DNA from: Sorangium cellulosum So0157-2
Lineage (GTDB): Bacteria > Myxococcota_A > Polyangia > Polyangiales > Polyangiaceae
Length of the DNA: 64,000 nt
Direction: 5' to 3'
NCBI RefSeq assembly: GCF_000418325.1
Contig: NC_021658.1
Span: 13,372,501 to 13,436,500 of the forward strand
In this document: one piece after another, positions 35,159-44,600 of the stretch
How positions within the stretch are numbered: position 1 is the first letter of the stretch
Layout of the letters: each line of letters starts with the position of its first letter
Notes under the pieces: generated by a model
What the model saw: the letters and a program-made list of their open reading frames with translations, nothing else
Told to the model about the DNA's origin: nothing
Database searches by the model: none
Made by a program: the position numbers and the translations under genes

Positions 35159-36745
35159 CTACGCCTTCTGGTTGACGATCTGGCTGAGCCGCACGACGAC
35201 GAACTCCGCGGGCCTGAGCGGCGCGAAGCCGACCCAGACGTTCACGATGCCCGCGATCTGGTCGATCTCGGGCGTCGTCTCGGCGTCGCACTTGACGAAG
35301 AACGCCTCGCGCGTCGTCCGGCCTGCGAACGCGCCCTGGCGGAAGAGCTGCTCCATGAAGCCGCCGATGGTCAGGCGGAGCTGCGACCAGAGCGGCTCGT
35401 CGTTGGGCTCGAAGACGGCCCACTGGATGCCGTTGTAGATGCTCGTGCGCAGGAAGATCGCCGTGCGGCGGACGGGGATGTACCGCCACTCGCTCGCGGG
35501 CTGGAGCGTGCGCGCGCCCCAGACGAGGTTGCCGCCGGCGGGCTGCACGCGCAGCGCGTTGACGCCGAGCGGGTTGAGCTCGTCCTGGTGGGCGTCGAGC
35601 AGCTTGAACTCGATCCTGCGCACGCCGAGCAGCGCGGCCTCGAGTCCCGCGGGCGCCTTCCACACGCCGCGCCGCTGGTCGATGCGCGCGTAGAGGCCGG
35701 CGACGGCGCTGTTCGGGCCCATCATAACCGTCGGATCGCGCCCCGCGCCGACCGGATCGCTCACCTCGACCCACGGGAAGTACGCGGCCCCGAAGTTCGA
35801 CTTCGGCGTGATGTTGCCGAGGGAGGTCACGGTCTGGCTCGTGGCCAGCGTCGGCGTCGCCGCGGTCGCGTGCCGCGGCATGTCGGCGATGCAGAAGAGG
35901 TCCTGCTTCGGCCTGCCCTCCGCGTACGCGATGGCCGCGCTCGACCGCTGCTCGACGGTGCTGTCCGCCTCGCCGAGCCGCGCGGGCACGACGAGCAGGC
36001 TCGCGTCCGTCACCTCGTCGAGCAACGCGAGCAGCGTCCCGAGCGTCCCCTCGTTCGTGCCGTCGTCCTTGAGCGGGTGATCCAGGGCGCCCCCGGCGCC
36101 GTTGATCAGCGCCGCGCCGGCCACGCCGAGGATCGCCTGGTCGTTCGGGCTCGCCCCGGCGACCCCGGCGTCGACCGCCGGCTTCGCCACGGGGGTGCCC
36201 GCGCTCCAGCGCACGTAGAGGCTCCTCGCGAGCACGTCAGGGGCGTAGTTCTCGTCGGCCGGGTTCACGGAGAGCCGGTCCCACCGCTCGACGATCGAGG
36301 CCGTCGCCGCGCCGGGCGCCTGATAGACGACGAAGATCCGGAACCCACCCGGGTTGTTCGCGACGTCGCTCGAGTCGGCGAACACGACACGGACGTTCTC
36401 GGACCACTTGCCGGGAGACGACGCCTCGACGGGCCCGCGCGCGCCGGTAGTCGCGCTGCTCACGACGGCGCGGAGGATATAGGCCGTGGTGCCGCCGTTC
36501 TGGAAGAACACGTCCATCGCATACCGCAGCGTGACGGCCGCGGCCGCGCCCGGGACCAGCGTGTGGCGCTTGTAGCCGCCGAAGGTCCGCTCGTAATCGG
36601 CGATTCCTTTGATCTTCGTGGGCGAGAGCGGCCCTCGCTCGGTCTCGCCCACGAAGATAGCGGTGGAGGTCCCCGCCGCCTCGATGGATCTTGCCCCGCT
36701 CGGGACCTCTTCGACGTAAACACCCGGATGCAGACGTGCAGGCAT
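35159..36745 (-). CDS. Contractile tail sheath protein
   Basis: This 528-residue protein is the contractile sheath. The N-terminus LHPGVYVEEVPSGARSIEAAGTSTAIFVG is the classic family opening. The C-terminal half has KLLDAHQDELNPLGVNALRV, WGARTL, WRYIPVRRTAIFLRTSIYNGIQWAVFEPND and the final GFAPLRPAEFVVVRLSQI, which form the conserved core that interlocks neighbouring subunits. The central 200 residues are the variable surface domain. A single sheath gene suggests a simpler particle than Afp, which has three. Confidence 0.95.
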   Translation of the reverse strand: MPARLHPGVYVEEVPSGARSIEAAGTSTAIFVGETERGPLSPTKIKGIADYERTFGGYKRHTLVPGAAAAVTLRYAMDVFFQNGGTTAYILRAVVSSATTGARGPVEASSPGKWSENVRVVFADSSDVANNPGGFRIFVVYQAPGAATASIVERWDRLSVNPADENYAPDVLARSLYVRWSAGTPVAKPAVDAGVAGASPNDQAILGVAGAALINGAGGALDHPLKDDGTNEGTLGTLLALLDEVTDASLLVVPARLGEADSTVEQRSSAAIAYAEGRPKQDLFCIADMPRHATAATPTLATSQTVTSLGNITPKSNFGAAYFPWVEVSDPVGAGRDPTVMMGPNSAVAGLYARIDQRRGVWKAPAGLEAALLGVRRIEFKLLDAHQDELNPLGVNALRVQPAGGNLVWGARTLQPASEWRYIPVRRTAIFLRTSIYNGIQWAVFEPNDEPLWSQLRLTIGGFMEQLFRQGAFAGRTTREAFFVKCDAETTPEIDQIAGIVNVWVGFAPLRPAEFVVVRLSQIVNQKA

Positions 36746-36773
36746 GAGTCACCCCATTTCGGTGGTCTTCGTG

Positions 36774-37169
36774 TCAGCTCCCGAGCACGATGTAGTCGAC
36801 CGTACCGGGCCCGGTCGTGGCGGCCGTGGTGGTCACGGACGCGCCCGTTAGCGCCCCGGCCGCCGCCGCCGCGGGCGCCCAGTGCATGAAGACGCCGCCC
36901 GCGGCGAGCTGATAGATGTTGGCGGCCGCCCCGTTCAGCCGGATGCCGATGTCGAGGCCCGTGTTGTTCTTGATCACCAGCCCGCGCGCGTCGGTGTTCA
37001 CGCCGCCGAACGGGATCACGAATGCCTGTCCGGACGCGGTAGCGTCGGGGATGTCGAGCGTGCCCGCGCTGATCGCCGTGTACGGCGCCGTCACGCGGAA
37101 CGATTGCGTGAGCGCCCCTCCGCCCCCGGGCGTGTACGTCAGCTCTGATGTGAACAAGGCGTTCGACAT
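36774..37169 (-). CDS. First gene of the eCIS run, beta-rich hypothetical protein
   Basis: This protein is about 131 residues. ATG 37169 is chosen because AGAGAGG lies 7 nt upstream; an ATG further 5' (37223) would overlap the leader. It is beta-rich and Ala/Thr/Gly-rich (LFTSELTYTPGGGGALTQSFRVTAPYTAIS... NNTGLDIGIRLNGAAANIYQLAAGG), without helix or signal peptide. No family was recognised. As the promoter-proximal gene before the sheath it could be an abundant capping or decoration protein, by position only. Confidence 0.65.
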   Translation of the reverse strand: MSNALFTSELTYTPGGGGALTQSFRVTAPYTAISAGTLDIPDATASGQAFVIPFGGVNTDARGLVIKNNTGLDIGIRLNGAAANIYQLAAGGVFMHWAPAAAAAGALTGASVTTTAATTGPGTVDYIVLGS

Positions 37170-37218
37170 GCAAAACCTCTCTTTCGCGCGAGATGGTCGC
37201 AACGCGCCCGCTTCGTCC

Positions 37219-37235
37219 GGCAAGTTTTCCTTGCC
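37219..37235 (-). promoter_or_regulatory. Hairpin in the leader of the eCIS mRNA
   Basis: GGCAAG and CTTGCC form a perfect 6-bp stem with a 5-nt loop about 50 nt before the first eCIS start codon. It could stabilise or regulate the long transcript. Confidence 0.4.
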
Positions 37236-37255
37236 TCCACGTTGGACACATCGAA

Positions 37256-37271
37256 TGCAGCGGTTGTCCCA
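37256..37271 (-). promoter_or_regulatory. Sigma54-like -24/-12 promoter candidate for the eCIS run
   Basis: On the minus strand the sequence reads TGGGAC-AACCG-CTGCA, against the sigma54 consensus TGGCAC-N5-TTGCA. The invariant GG and GC are correctly spaced, with two mismatches. It lies about 87 nt before the first eCIS start codon, a plausible distance. Degenerate matches occur by chance, so this is a suggestion. Confidence 0.35.
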
Positions 37272-39100
37272 CCTGTATCAGGGCTCTCCCCGATCCCGGA
37301 AGTGAAATCGTCGATCTCGCTGCAGGATGGAGTACCAGGATTGGGCTCTCAGGATCGGCTCGGGCTGGGGTTGCAACAGGCGCCTATGCTGGATTTTGCG
37401 TCATGGACATATCTGTGACTACTCTGGCTTGCTCCACAGTGGCCGCTGGAGTGCGTGACATCGTTTTTGTGGCGACGGGTTAACGGCGCTGTCCGTGCAT
37501 ATCGGTCCGGCAGGAAGTGCGCTGGCTGTTGATGAGAATCTCGCACCGACGCGGCCCGGATATGCCCTCGCAAATTCGCCTTCACATGGGGTCACAAGAA
37601 GGGTATCGTAACCGGTCGGAGGGTGGTTCGAAGGGCGACCGATATCGTGCCGGAGCGACCGAGAGGCGTGGGCGCCGTTCGTGGAGCGGTCGATGGTTGC
37701 CGGTGCCGCCGCTCACATGAACTCTGTGCCGCTGGTCAAGGTTAGCGCCGGTCCGATCACGAGGAGGCCTGATCGGAACAGAGCCACATGCTCGCGTCGC
37801 CGACCTCCTCGGGCTGCGCGCCTCCGGGCTCATCGCCATTCTCGCCGCGGCAGTTTCGAGCGTTGTTTCAGAACCTCTCGCTCTAGTCGCTGGCCGTTCA
37901 GCTGGCGGAGAGGTGGGACGGCTGTCTGTACCGCTCGACCACCGAGGGGAAGCACACCACCGTCGTAGCGCTCGGGAACCTGGTGGCGCTCTACGGCGAG
38001 CACGTTTCGGCGGTGAGATATCGCGCCGCGAGTTATGGCCTTGGCGGCCGGCGACCGGTACTTGACGCTGCTGGAGCGCACGGGGGCGCCGGCTGTGCGC
38101 CATCTTCGGCCGTTCAGGGAGGCGGCGCGCCGGGCGCTGGACCCGCTGGGCCGGACGGCCACGGCGTAGCCCGAGCCCGCGCCGGTGGTCTCCTCACCCA
38201 GCGTTCGCACTCCTGGGTACGAGACGAGTGCTTCACCGGCCACTGGGAGCCCTGCCTCACGTTCTACCGAGCGGTGCTCGGCCCGGCGACGTGCGACGCG
38301 GCGATCTTCCCATCCAGCGGCTCGGTTGTCTGTCGCCGCCGCACCTCGGCGAACATGAGCTAGGCCCTGATGGATCTCGGCGGCGTGGACGTCGATGTGA
38401 CGCCGCAGCGGCGCGTGTGGTTGCACCTGTGGCGCGCTCGTCGGTGAGACGGCCGATCCCCGGCCCGGCGTCCTCGGTAGTTCACCTCAATCTGATCACG
38501 CAGGGCTTATCCCAGGCTGCTCGATATTTTATGTCCTTGCTCGGTTGGATCGCGACGGCCGAGGGCGGACGCTCAGCCGCAGTGACCGGGCACTGTGGCT
38601 GGGTCCGCGCTGCACCCTCCCGAAGAGCATGCCCACTGGGCGCGGTTCTTCACGGTGGACGACCTCGCAGCGGCGGTGCCCACTGCGACGGCCGTCGACG
38701 CGACGGTGGAGCGCCGCGACACGGACAGGGCGTGGCTCCGCGACCCCTTTCAGGGATCCTTCAGAGTGGGGCAGCGACGTTGACGGCCTCCACGGCCCGG
38801 CCCTCCTCGCCCGCGCGCACGCGGGCTGCGTGAGCGCCGGCATGAGCCCCCTGTCCCCTGCTGGACGCCCGGCGCCCCGGTCGTCGACAGCGCGCCCTGT
38901 TCGTACCGCCGCAAGAAGCGAGCGGAGGTGGAGTCCATTATGCGGGCCGTCGCGCTCGGCCCCGGAGCAGCGGGCGAAGCTCCCGGGAACTCCAGGGAGC
39001 CCACCGGGAACTTCCATGGAGGTACCGGTGGAGTCAACCTTCAAAGATGTATCACGGATCACGCGTGAGCGACGATGCGCAATACTTTCAACGAGTTGCG
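37272..39100. pseudogene. Decayed gene remnants
   Basis: This 1.8-kb stretch holds no intact gene. The first part (37300-37650) is less GC-rich. Plus-strand fragments with protein-like sequence remain. One is LAVQLAERWDGCLYRSTTEGKHTTVVALGNLVALYGEHV near 37890-38010, continued in another frame as GDRYLTLLERTGAPAVRHLRPFREAARRALDP to about 38168. Another is LTFYRAVLGP near 38260. A third is HWARFFTVDDLAAAV... WLRDPFQGSF near 38630-38770; this and the second resemble the two halves of a glyoxalase/VOC protein. Stops and frameshifts break them all. The mixture suggests repeated insertion and deletion between the two functional blocks. Confidence 0.4.
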
Positions 39101-39103
39101 AGG

Positions 39104-39120
39104 TTGGTACGGAGGCTGCT
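39104..39120 (+). promoter_or_regulatory. Sigma54-like promoter candidate of the bEBP/STAND module
   Basis: TTGGTAC-GGAGG-CTGCT matches the sigma54 consensus TTGGCAC-N5-TTGCT with the invariant GG and GC at the right distance and two mismatches. It ends 50 nt before the GTG start of the first module gene. Because the module encodes a sigma54-type activator, self-regulation from this site is plausible. Confidence 0.45.
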
Positions 39121-39169
39121 CCTAGGGAGGGCGGCGCGCTGCTGCGCCTCTCGACACAAGGAGACGTCC

Positions 39170-39580
39170 GTGAAAGCTCACTCCATCGTTCTCACCGATA
39201 ACCAGATGATTGCCGCCCTCGAGCAACGGCAGGCGTTCGCGCTGCGAGGGATGCAGAACCTCGAGACCTTCCGCCGGGTGCTGCACACGTTCGTGCGGAC
39301 CACCGGCATCCACTTCGTCCTCGATCCCGAGACCGATCCGCACCTCCGCGACTACCTGGCGTCCGGCGGGCTCGGCGTATTGGAGGGGGCTGCTGCCGGC
39401 GGGCTCCTGGGGCTCGCCGTCGGTGTGCTCGCCGAGGAGCCGGCGCTCGCAGGCATCGGCGTTCTGCTCGGCGCCGTCGTCGGCGGGGTCGTCGGGATGA
39501 ACCGCGTGCAGTCGGGCTGGCGGGTGCGGGCCACCTGGGCGCTTGACGGTAGGCCCGAGCTGCTCGTACAGCCAATCTGA
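39170..39580 (+). CDS. Small glycine-zipper membrane protein
   Basis: This 136-residue protein starts at GTG 39170, preceded by AAGGAGA with 5-6 nt spacing. A soluble helical head of about 65 residues (LTDNQMIAALEQRQAFALRGMQNLETFRRVLHTFVRTTG) is followed by a hydrophobic Gly/Ala region, about residues 66-109 (GGLGVLEGAAAGGLLGLAVGVL... GIGVLLGAVVGGVVG), which could form two membrane-spanning glycine-zipper helices. A short beta-like tail ends it. It lies 12 bp before the activator gene. No family was recognised. It could be a membrane sensor, effector or partner in the module. Confidence 0.75.
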   Translation: MKAHSIVLTDNQMIAALEQRQAFALRGMQNLETFRRVLHTFVRTTGIHFVLDPETDPHLRDYLASGGLGVLEGAAAGGLLGLAVGVLAEEPALAGIGVLLGAVVGGVVGMNRVQSGWRVRATWALDGRPELLVQPI

Positions 39581-39592
39581 TCGAGGGACGTC

Positions 39593-41566
39593 ATGATCTT
39601 GATCGACGAGAAGCTCCCGGCAGACCCGCTTCGCAGCGAAGTTGTCCTCCACGTGCGGCGACACCTGCGGCGCGCGCTCCGGGCGAGGCGCGGCACGTCC
39701 GGCGACCTCGCCCTACTTTTCGGGCTCTCGTCCAAGCAAGGAGAGCGGCTCAAGCTCCACCGCGCGCTCGAAGCGGCATCGCCGATCGACGCCGCGGCGG
39801 AGCTCATCGCCGCCGCGATGCGTCCGACGCCGCCCGTCATCACGCTCGGCCATGACGACGAGCACATCGCGCGATGTCACGCCTGGCTCCGCAGGCGCAA
39901 AGACGAGGAGCGCGCATTCGACAGCATCATCGCGACCGACCTGGAGATGCTCCTCGTGCTCTCCAAGGCGCGCGACTACGCAACGAGCCACACACCCGAG
40001 GCGCCTGCTGGCTCCGAGATCCCGATCCTGATCGAGGGTGAGACGGGCACCGGTAAAGAGCTGCTCGCTCGCGCGATCCACGACATCTGGGCGCGTGAAC
40101 GTTCAGCCACCCACGGCTTCCATGTCGTGCAGGTCGCGGGCCTCCCACCGGACCTCATCAATGACGAGCTCTTCGGCCACGTGAAGGGCGCGTTCACCGG
40201 CGCGGAGAAGGCGCGACTGGGCCGCCTCGAGGAGGCCAACGGCGGGACGCTGCTCATCGACGAGATCGGCGACTTGCCGCCCGCCGCGCAGGTGCGGCTG
40301 CTTCGTTTCCTGCAAGATCAGAAGCTGTCGCGCACCGGCGAGAACGAGGAGCGGTCGATCCAGGTGCGGATCGTCGCGGCCACGTGGCACCGGCTGGACG
40401 ACGATGTTGCCCAGGGCACCTTCCGTCGCGATCTCCTCCACCGCGTCCGCGTCGGCTGGCTACGACTCCCGCCGCTCCGCAGCAGGCCGGGAATGTTCAC
40501 CGACGTGGTTCCCGAGCTGCTCCGCAAGCTGGGTCAGACGGCCGTGCCGCCGATCACGCGGAGCGCTACGGAAGCCCTCGCGCTGTACGACTGGCCGGGG
40601 AACCTGCGGGAACTCGTGGGCGTCCTGCGCGTCGCGCTGAGCAGCGCCGGCCGGAGCACAGTGCGGCTGGAGGATCTGCCCCCCCATCTCCAGCGGCCGT
40701 ACCTCGAACAGCCGCTCTTCAGACGGGCGCCCGGGTTCCTCTGCGACGAGGCCGACGGGCAAACCCTCTCGGAGAACCTCGTGGCGTGGAGGGTGAAGGA
40801 GGTGGTCGCCAGCTTGAACGCGATAGCGCCACCCGCGGGAGCGACCGACGCCTCAGCGCTTCGCGACTTCTTCGCGAGCATCCCCGATGCTTCGGATGAG
40901 CATCGGGCTGTGATCCAGCAGCTCGAGCGCTCTGTGGATCTAACGCGCGAGCAGGGGCGGCTCGTCGCGGTCGAGCGGACGTTGACGAAGATCCAGCGAG
41001 CTCCTGGGCTCCCGCAGGAGATCCTCCGCGCTCTCGACGCCGAGCACAAGATCGTGACGGCCCGGCGGGAAGCAACCGACCGCGACGTCGCGGCGCTGTC
41101 CGCGGCGACTCACCTGAACGACAGCCCTTGGTTCAAGTTGCTGTCCGAGCTACGTCAGCTACCCGTGTTCGCCAAGCAAGATCCCGTACACCTACTCCAG
41201 GGGTTCGTCCCGCTCGTCCAGCTCACCGCGTGGCTCGCTCCAGAAGTGATCGAGACAGTTAAGGCGTTCGCCCGCGAAGGGAATATTCTCGACCGGGCTC
41301 GCCAGTTGCTGCGCCAGAACGGACCGCAACTGCTGGAGGCGGCCCGCGACACCGAGTCGCTGGAGGATGACTCGATGAGCGAGCATTCTGAAGTTGAGGC
41401 GCTGAAGCTGCCGGACAAGCGACGCGACTGGTCGCGCGAGCACTGGCAGGGCATCATGAAGATGTTTCCGTCCAAGGCGGCGGCTGCCCGAGACCTCGGG
41501 ATCGACGTTAAGACCATTAGCAGCCATCTCAAGCGTCACGGTATCAAGGAACGATGGACGGCGTAA
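39593..41566 (+). CDS. Sigma54-type AAA+ transcription activator with unusual architecture
   Basis: This 657-residue protein carries a central AAA+ domain of the bacterial enhancer-binding type. Walker A is GETGTGKE at about 149-156, the sigma54-contacting loop GAFTGA is intact at 199-204, Walker B is GGTLLIDEIGD at about 220, and the WPGNLREL sensor-2 region is present. A Fis-type helix-turn-helix closes the protein (FPSKAAAARDLGIDVKTISSHLKRHG). The N-terminal 140 residues match no receiver, GAF or PAS domain that I recognise. Between AAA+ and HTH lies an extra helical region of about 240 residues, not usual in this family. It should activate RpoN-dependent transcription, perhaps of its own operon. 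Confidence 0.88.
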   Translation: MILIDEKLPADPLRSEVVLHVRRHLRRALRARRGTSGDLALLFGLSSKQGERLKLHRALEAASPIDAAAELIAAAMRPTPPVITLGHDDEHIARCHAWLRRRKDEERAFDSIIATDLEMLLVLSKARDYATSHTPEAPAGSEIPILIEGETGTGKELLARAIHDIWARERSATHGFHVVQVAGLPPDLINDELFGHVKGAFTGAEKARLGRLEEANGGTLLIDEIGDLPPAAQVRLLRFLQDQKLSRTGENEERSIQVRIVAATWHRLDDDVAQGTFRRDLLHRVRVGWLRLPPLRSRPGMFTDVVPELLRKLGQTAVPPITRSATEALALYDWPGNLRELVGVLRVALSSAGRSTVRLEDLPPHLQRPYLEQPLFRRAPGFLCDEADGQTLSENLVAWRVKEVVASLNAIAPPAGATDASALRDFFASIPDASDEHRAVIQQLERSVDLTREQGRLVAVERTLTKIQRAPGLPQEILRALDAEHKIVTARREATDRDVAALSAATHLNDSPWFKLLSELRQLPVFAKQDPVHLLQGFVPLVQLTAWLAPEVIETVKAFAREGNILDRARQLLRQNGPQLLEAARDTESLEDDSMSEHSEVEALKLPDKRRDWSREHWQGIMKMFPSKAAAARDLGIDVKTISSHLKRHGIKERWTA

Positions 41567-41607
41567 GCCATGGCCCATAGACGACCGAAACCGCCACCAT
41601 CAGGCGG

Positions 41608-44600
41608 GTGAGTATGAATACCTTGCTCGATTGGTCCAGGTTCGAACGAGGCAGTATCGGCCCGGAGCGCGCCTTCGAAGCGTTCGTTGCCCAGCTCTTT
41701 GAGCGGATGATCCGGCGAGAGTACGGCCCCGACGTTCGTCAGTACGTGCTCAAGGGGGCTGGAGGAGACGGCGGCGTCGAGGCGTTCGCACGCTTGCGAG
41801 ACGACAAGGTGATCGGTCTCCAGGCCAAGTGGTTTACGGAGAACCTGGATGCGAGCCGCGTCGCGAAGATCAGGACGTCGATCGACACAGCCCTCGAGCG
41901 CTTTCCGAGCCTCGTCAGGTATCTCATCGCGCTGCCTCAGAACCTGACGCTCGCGCCGCCGCGGCGGCAAAGAGCGACCCGGGCGAAGGGCGGCGTGGAC
42001 CGATGGGAGGAACTCGTCGCGCAGTACCAGGCCACGCACCCGGACCTCGTCCTCGTTCGGTGGGATGAAGCCGCGCTCCTCGATGAGCTGAGCCGTGCCG
42101 ACAACCACGAGCTGGGCGCGATCTGGTTCCGTCACCCGCTGGTATCCGAAGCGGACATGGACCGAGCCTTCCGGCTGGCGCGCGGGCGGCTCCGGAACCG
42201 CTACGTGGAGGACCTCCATGTCACAGGCGAGATCGAAGAACGCCTCGCGGCAGATCTCTTCTACCCGGAGCGAGTCCGGGCGTGGCTGGATCGCCTCACG
42301 CTGGCGCAACGTCAGCTCACGGATGCCCGTGCGCTTCTCTCGGATGCCGTTCCACAGCTCTCGAAGAAGGAGCGGGCGCTCGTCAGGCGTACATCGGCTG
42401 CAGCGAAGCACACGCTCGGCGCGTTGATCGAGCATGCGGCGACGCTGGAAGAGGCCATCCAGAGGGGCCCGGAAGGAAGGACGCCGAGCGCACCGGACGA
42501 TGGTGCTCTGTCGCGGCTCGCGGAGCAGCTCGAGAAGCTGAACGAGAAGGCTCTCGGGCCACACATCGCGGATCTAGTCCTTTCGTCCGTGCAGACAGCG
42601 GTGCAGGCGCCTTGGGAGATCGCGTCCGTCGCCGGCGCGTGGGAGGGCTCGACGCGCCACCGTTTGATCATCGGCAGCCCCGGTCTCGGCAAGACGCACT
42701 CAGTGGCCTACGCCGTTCGTGAACACCTGAACCGCCGTCTGCCGGCGGTACTGATCGTCGCGCGCGACGTGGACCCGAGAGACGGCGCACAGGCCATCAT
42801 GGCTCGATGGCTGGATCGGCCGGGTTGGTCGCTGGGTGAGCTCCTCGATGCGCTCGAGGTGCTGGCCGTGCTGCGAGAGGCCGCCCATGGCGCCCGCGAG
42901 GCCAACCAGCCGACGTACGCCAGGGCGCTCATCGTGATCGATGGCATCGAGGAATCCACGCATTTCGAGACCTGGGCGTCGGTCCTGGAGGAGTTCACTG
43001 CCGCAACGGCCACGAGGCCTAGGATCCATATCGCCGTGACGCTGCGCGACAGCACGATGCAACGCCTCGAGGCGCCGGCACGGTGGTCGAGTAGCCGGCT
43101 GAAATCCACCAGGGATACCGACGTTGCCGCGATATTCCAAAAGTACGCAAGGCACTATGAGATCGATGCTCGAGACATTCCATGGATTGCTTGGGCTCTT
43201 CCGGATGCACTCTCCGTACGTCTCTTCGCCGATGTGTTCCAGCACCGCAAGCTGACGCTCGAAGATGGCCTGGATCGCTCGATGGAGCGCCTGTTCGCCG
43301 CGAAGCTCGAGCGGGTATCAGAGGATGCGCGCCGTGCAGCAAAGGTTGAAAAGGCCTTTTGGCCCGCTCGGCTGGTCTTCGAGTTGCTGGTGACCGTCGT
43401 CGACGCGTGGAATCGCGACCGCGGGACTGGCGTCGAAGCGCGGGAGCTCCTCGGGAAGCTGCTGCAAGACGACGTCGAGTTCACCGCAGACCGCGCCCGG
43501 GCCGCCCTCGATGCGTGCGTCGCGCATGGGCTGGTCATTGAATGGCGCCCCTGGAGCGTGGAGGTTCCTCCGCCGCGGCCGAGGTATCAGCCGGCCACGC
43601 ATCATCTCACCGACTATCTCATCGGGAAGCGTGCCGCCGTGAGCACCCTCGTGGAGCTTCGTGCCCACGGTCGCGCGCCAATCCCGGAAGCCGTCGCGAA
43701 GCATCCGGATGCAGCGGTCGTCTTCGGGGTCGTGCTCGCCGAGAACGGCTACTTCTTGGCGGATGACCTCTGGAGCAACGAGCCTGCCGGTTTCGATCCG
43801 CTCTCGACCCAGCTCTCTGTCCTGTCGCGCTTGCCGCCGGCGCTCGCCGGCGCTCGCGCGAGCTGGGTGCGAACCCAGATCCTAGCCTCGACGCCCCAGA
43901 ACCGTCAGGCGCTGCATCGCTTAGTCCTGCCGGTCGCGCGGATCCCGGACCATCCGCTCGGCGTTTCGCTGCTCGACGAGACGCTCCGCGCTATGCCGCT
44001 CGCGCAGCGCGATCCCGTATGGTCTGTCCCTGAGTATCTCACAGGCACGGGTCCCTGGGCCGGCGGGGCACCGGACGTGCTGGACAGCATCGCTCTGCAC
44101 CCGGGTGTCGACCGCTGGGACGGCCTCCCGCTCCTGCTCGCCTGGACATGTGCGAGCGTCGTCGAGCAGCGACGGTGCAACGCACGCAAGGAACTCGCCC
44201 GCTGGGGAGCGAGCAACGTGGGAGGAATGGTCCACCTGCTGCGCCACATGGCGACCGTGGACGATCTCCAGATCGTGGAAGACATCGTGGTCGCGGCGCT
44301 GGGAGCCGTCCTCGGAGCCCCGCCGGACGAAGGTGCTGTGGTGGATATGGCGCGGTGCGTGCACGACACGTTCTTCGCTGCCGACGCGCCGGTGCGGACG
44401 ACCGACGTCGTAGTCCGCGAGGCGGGTCGCGCCATGGTCGAGCGGGCCGTGTACGTTCGGCCTGGCAAGGTCGACGCGCTCCTCACCGCAGCTCGTCCGC
44501 CGTTTCCGCCGCGAGGCCCCGCGGTGCCGGCGTTCGATCATGCGGAGCTGGCGAAGTACAGTGACGTATTGGGCGGGCATGTCGTCACCGGCGACCTGAG

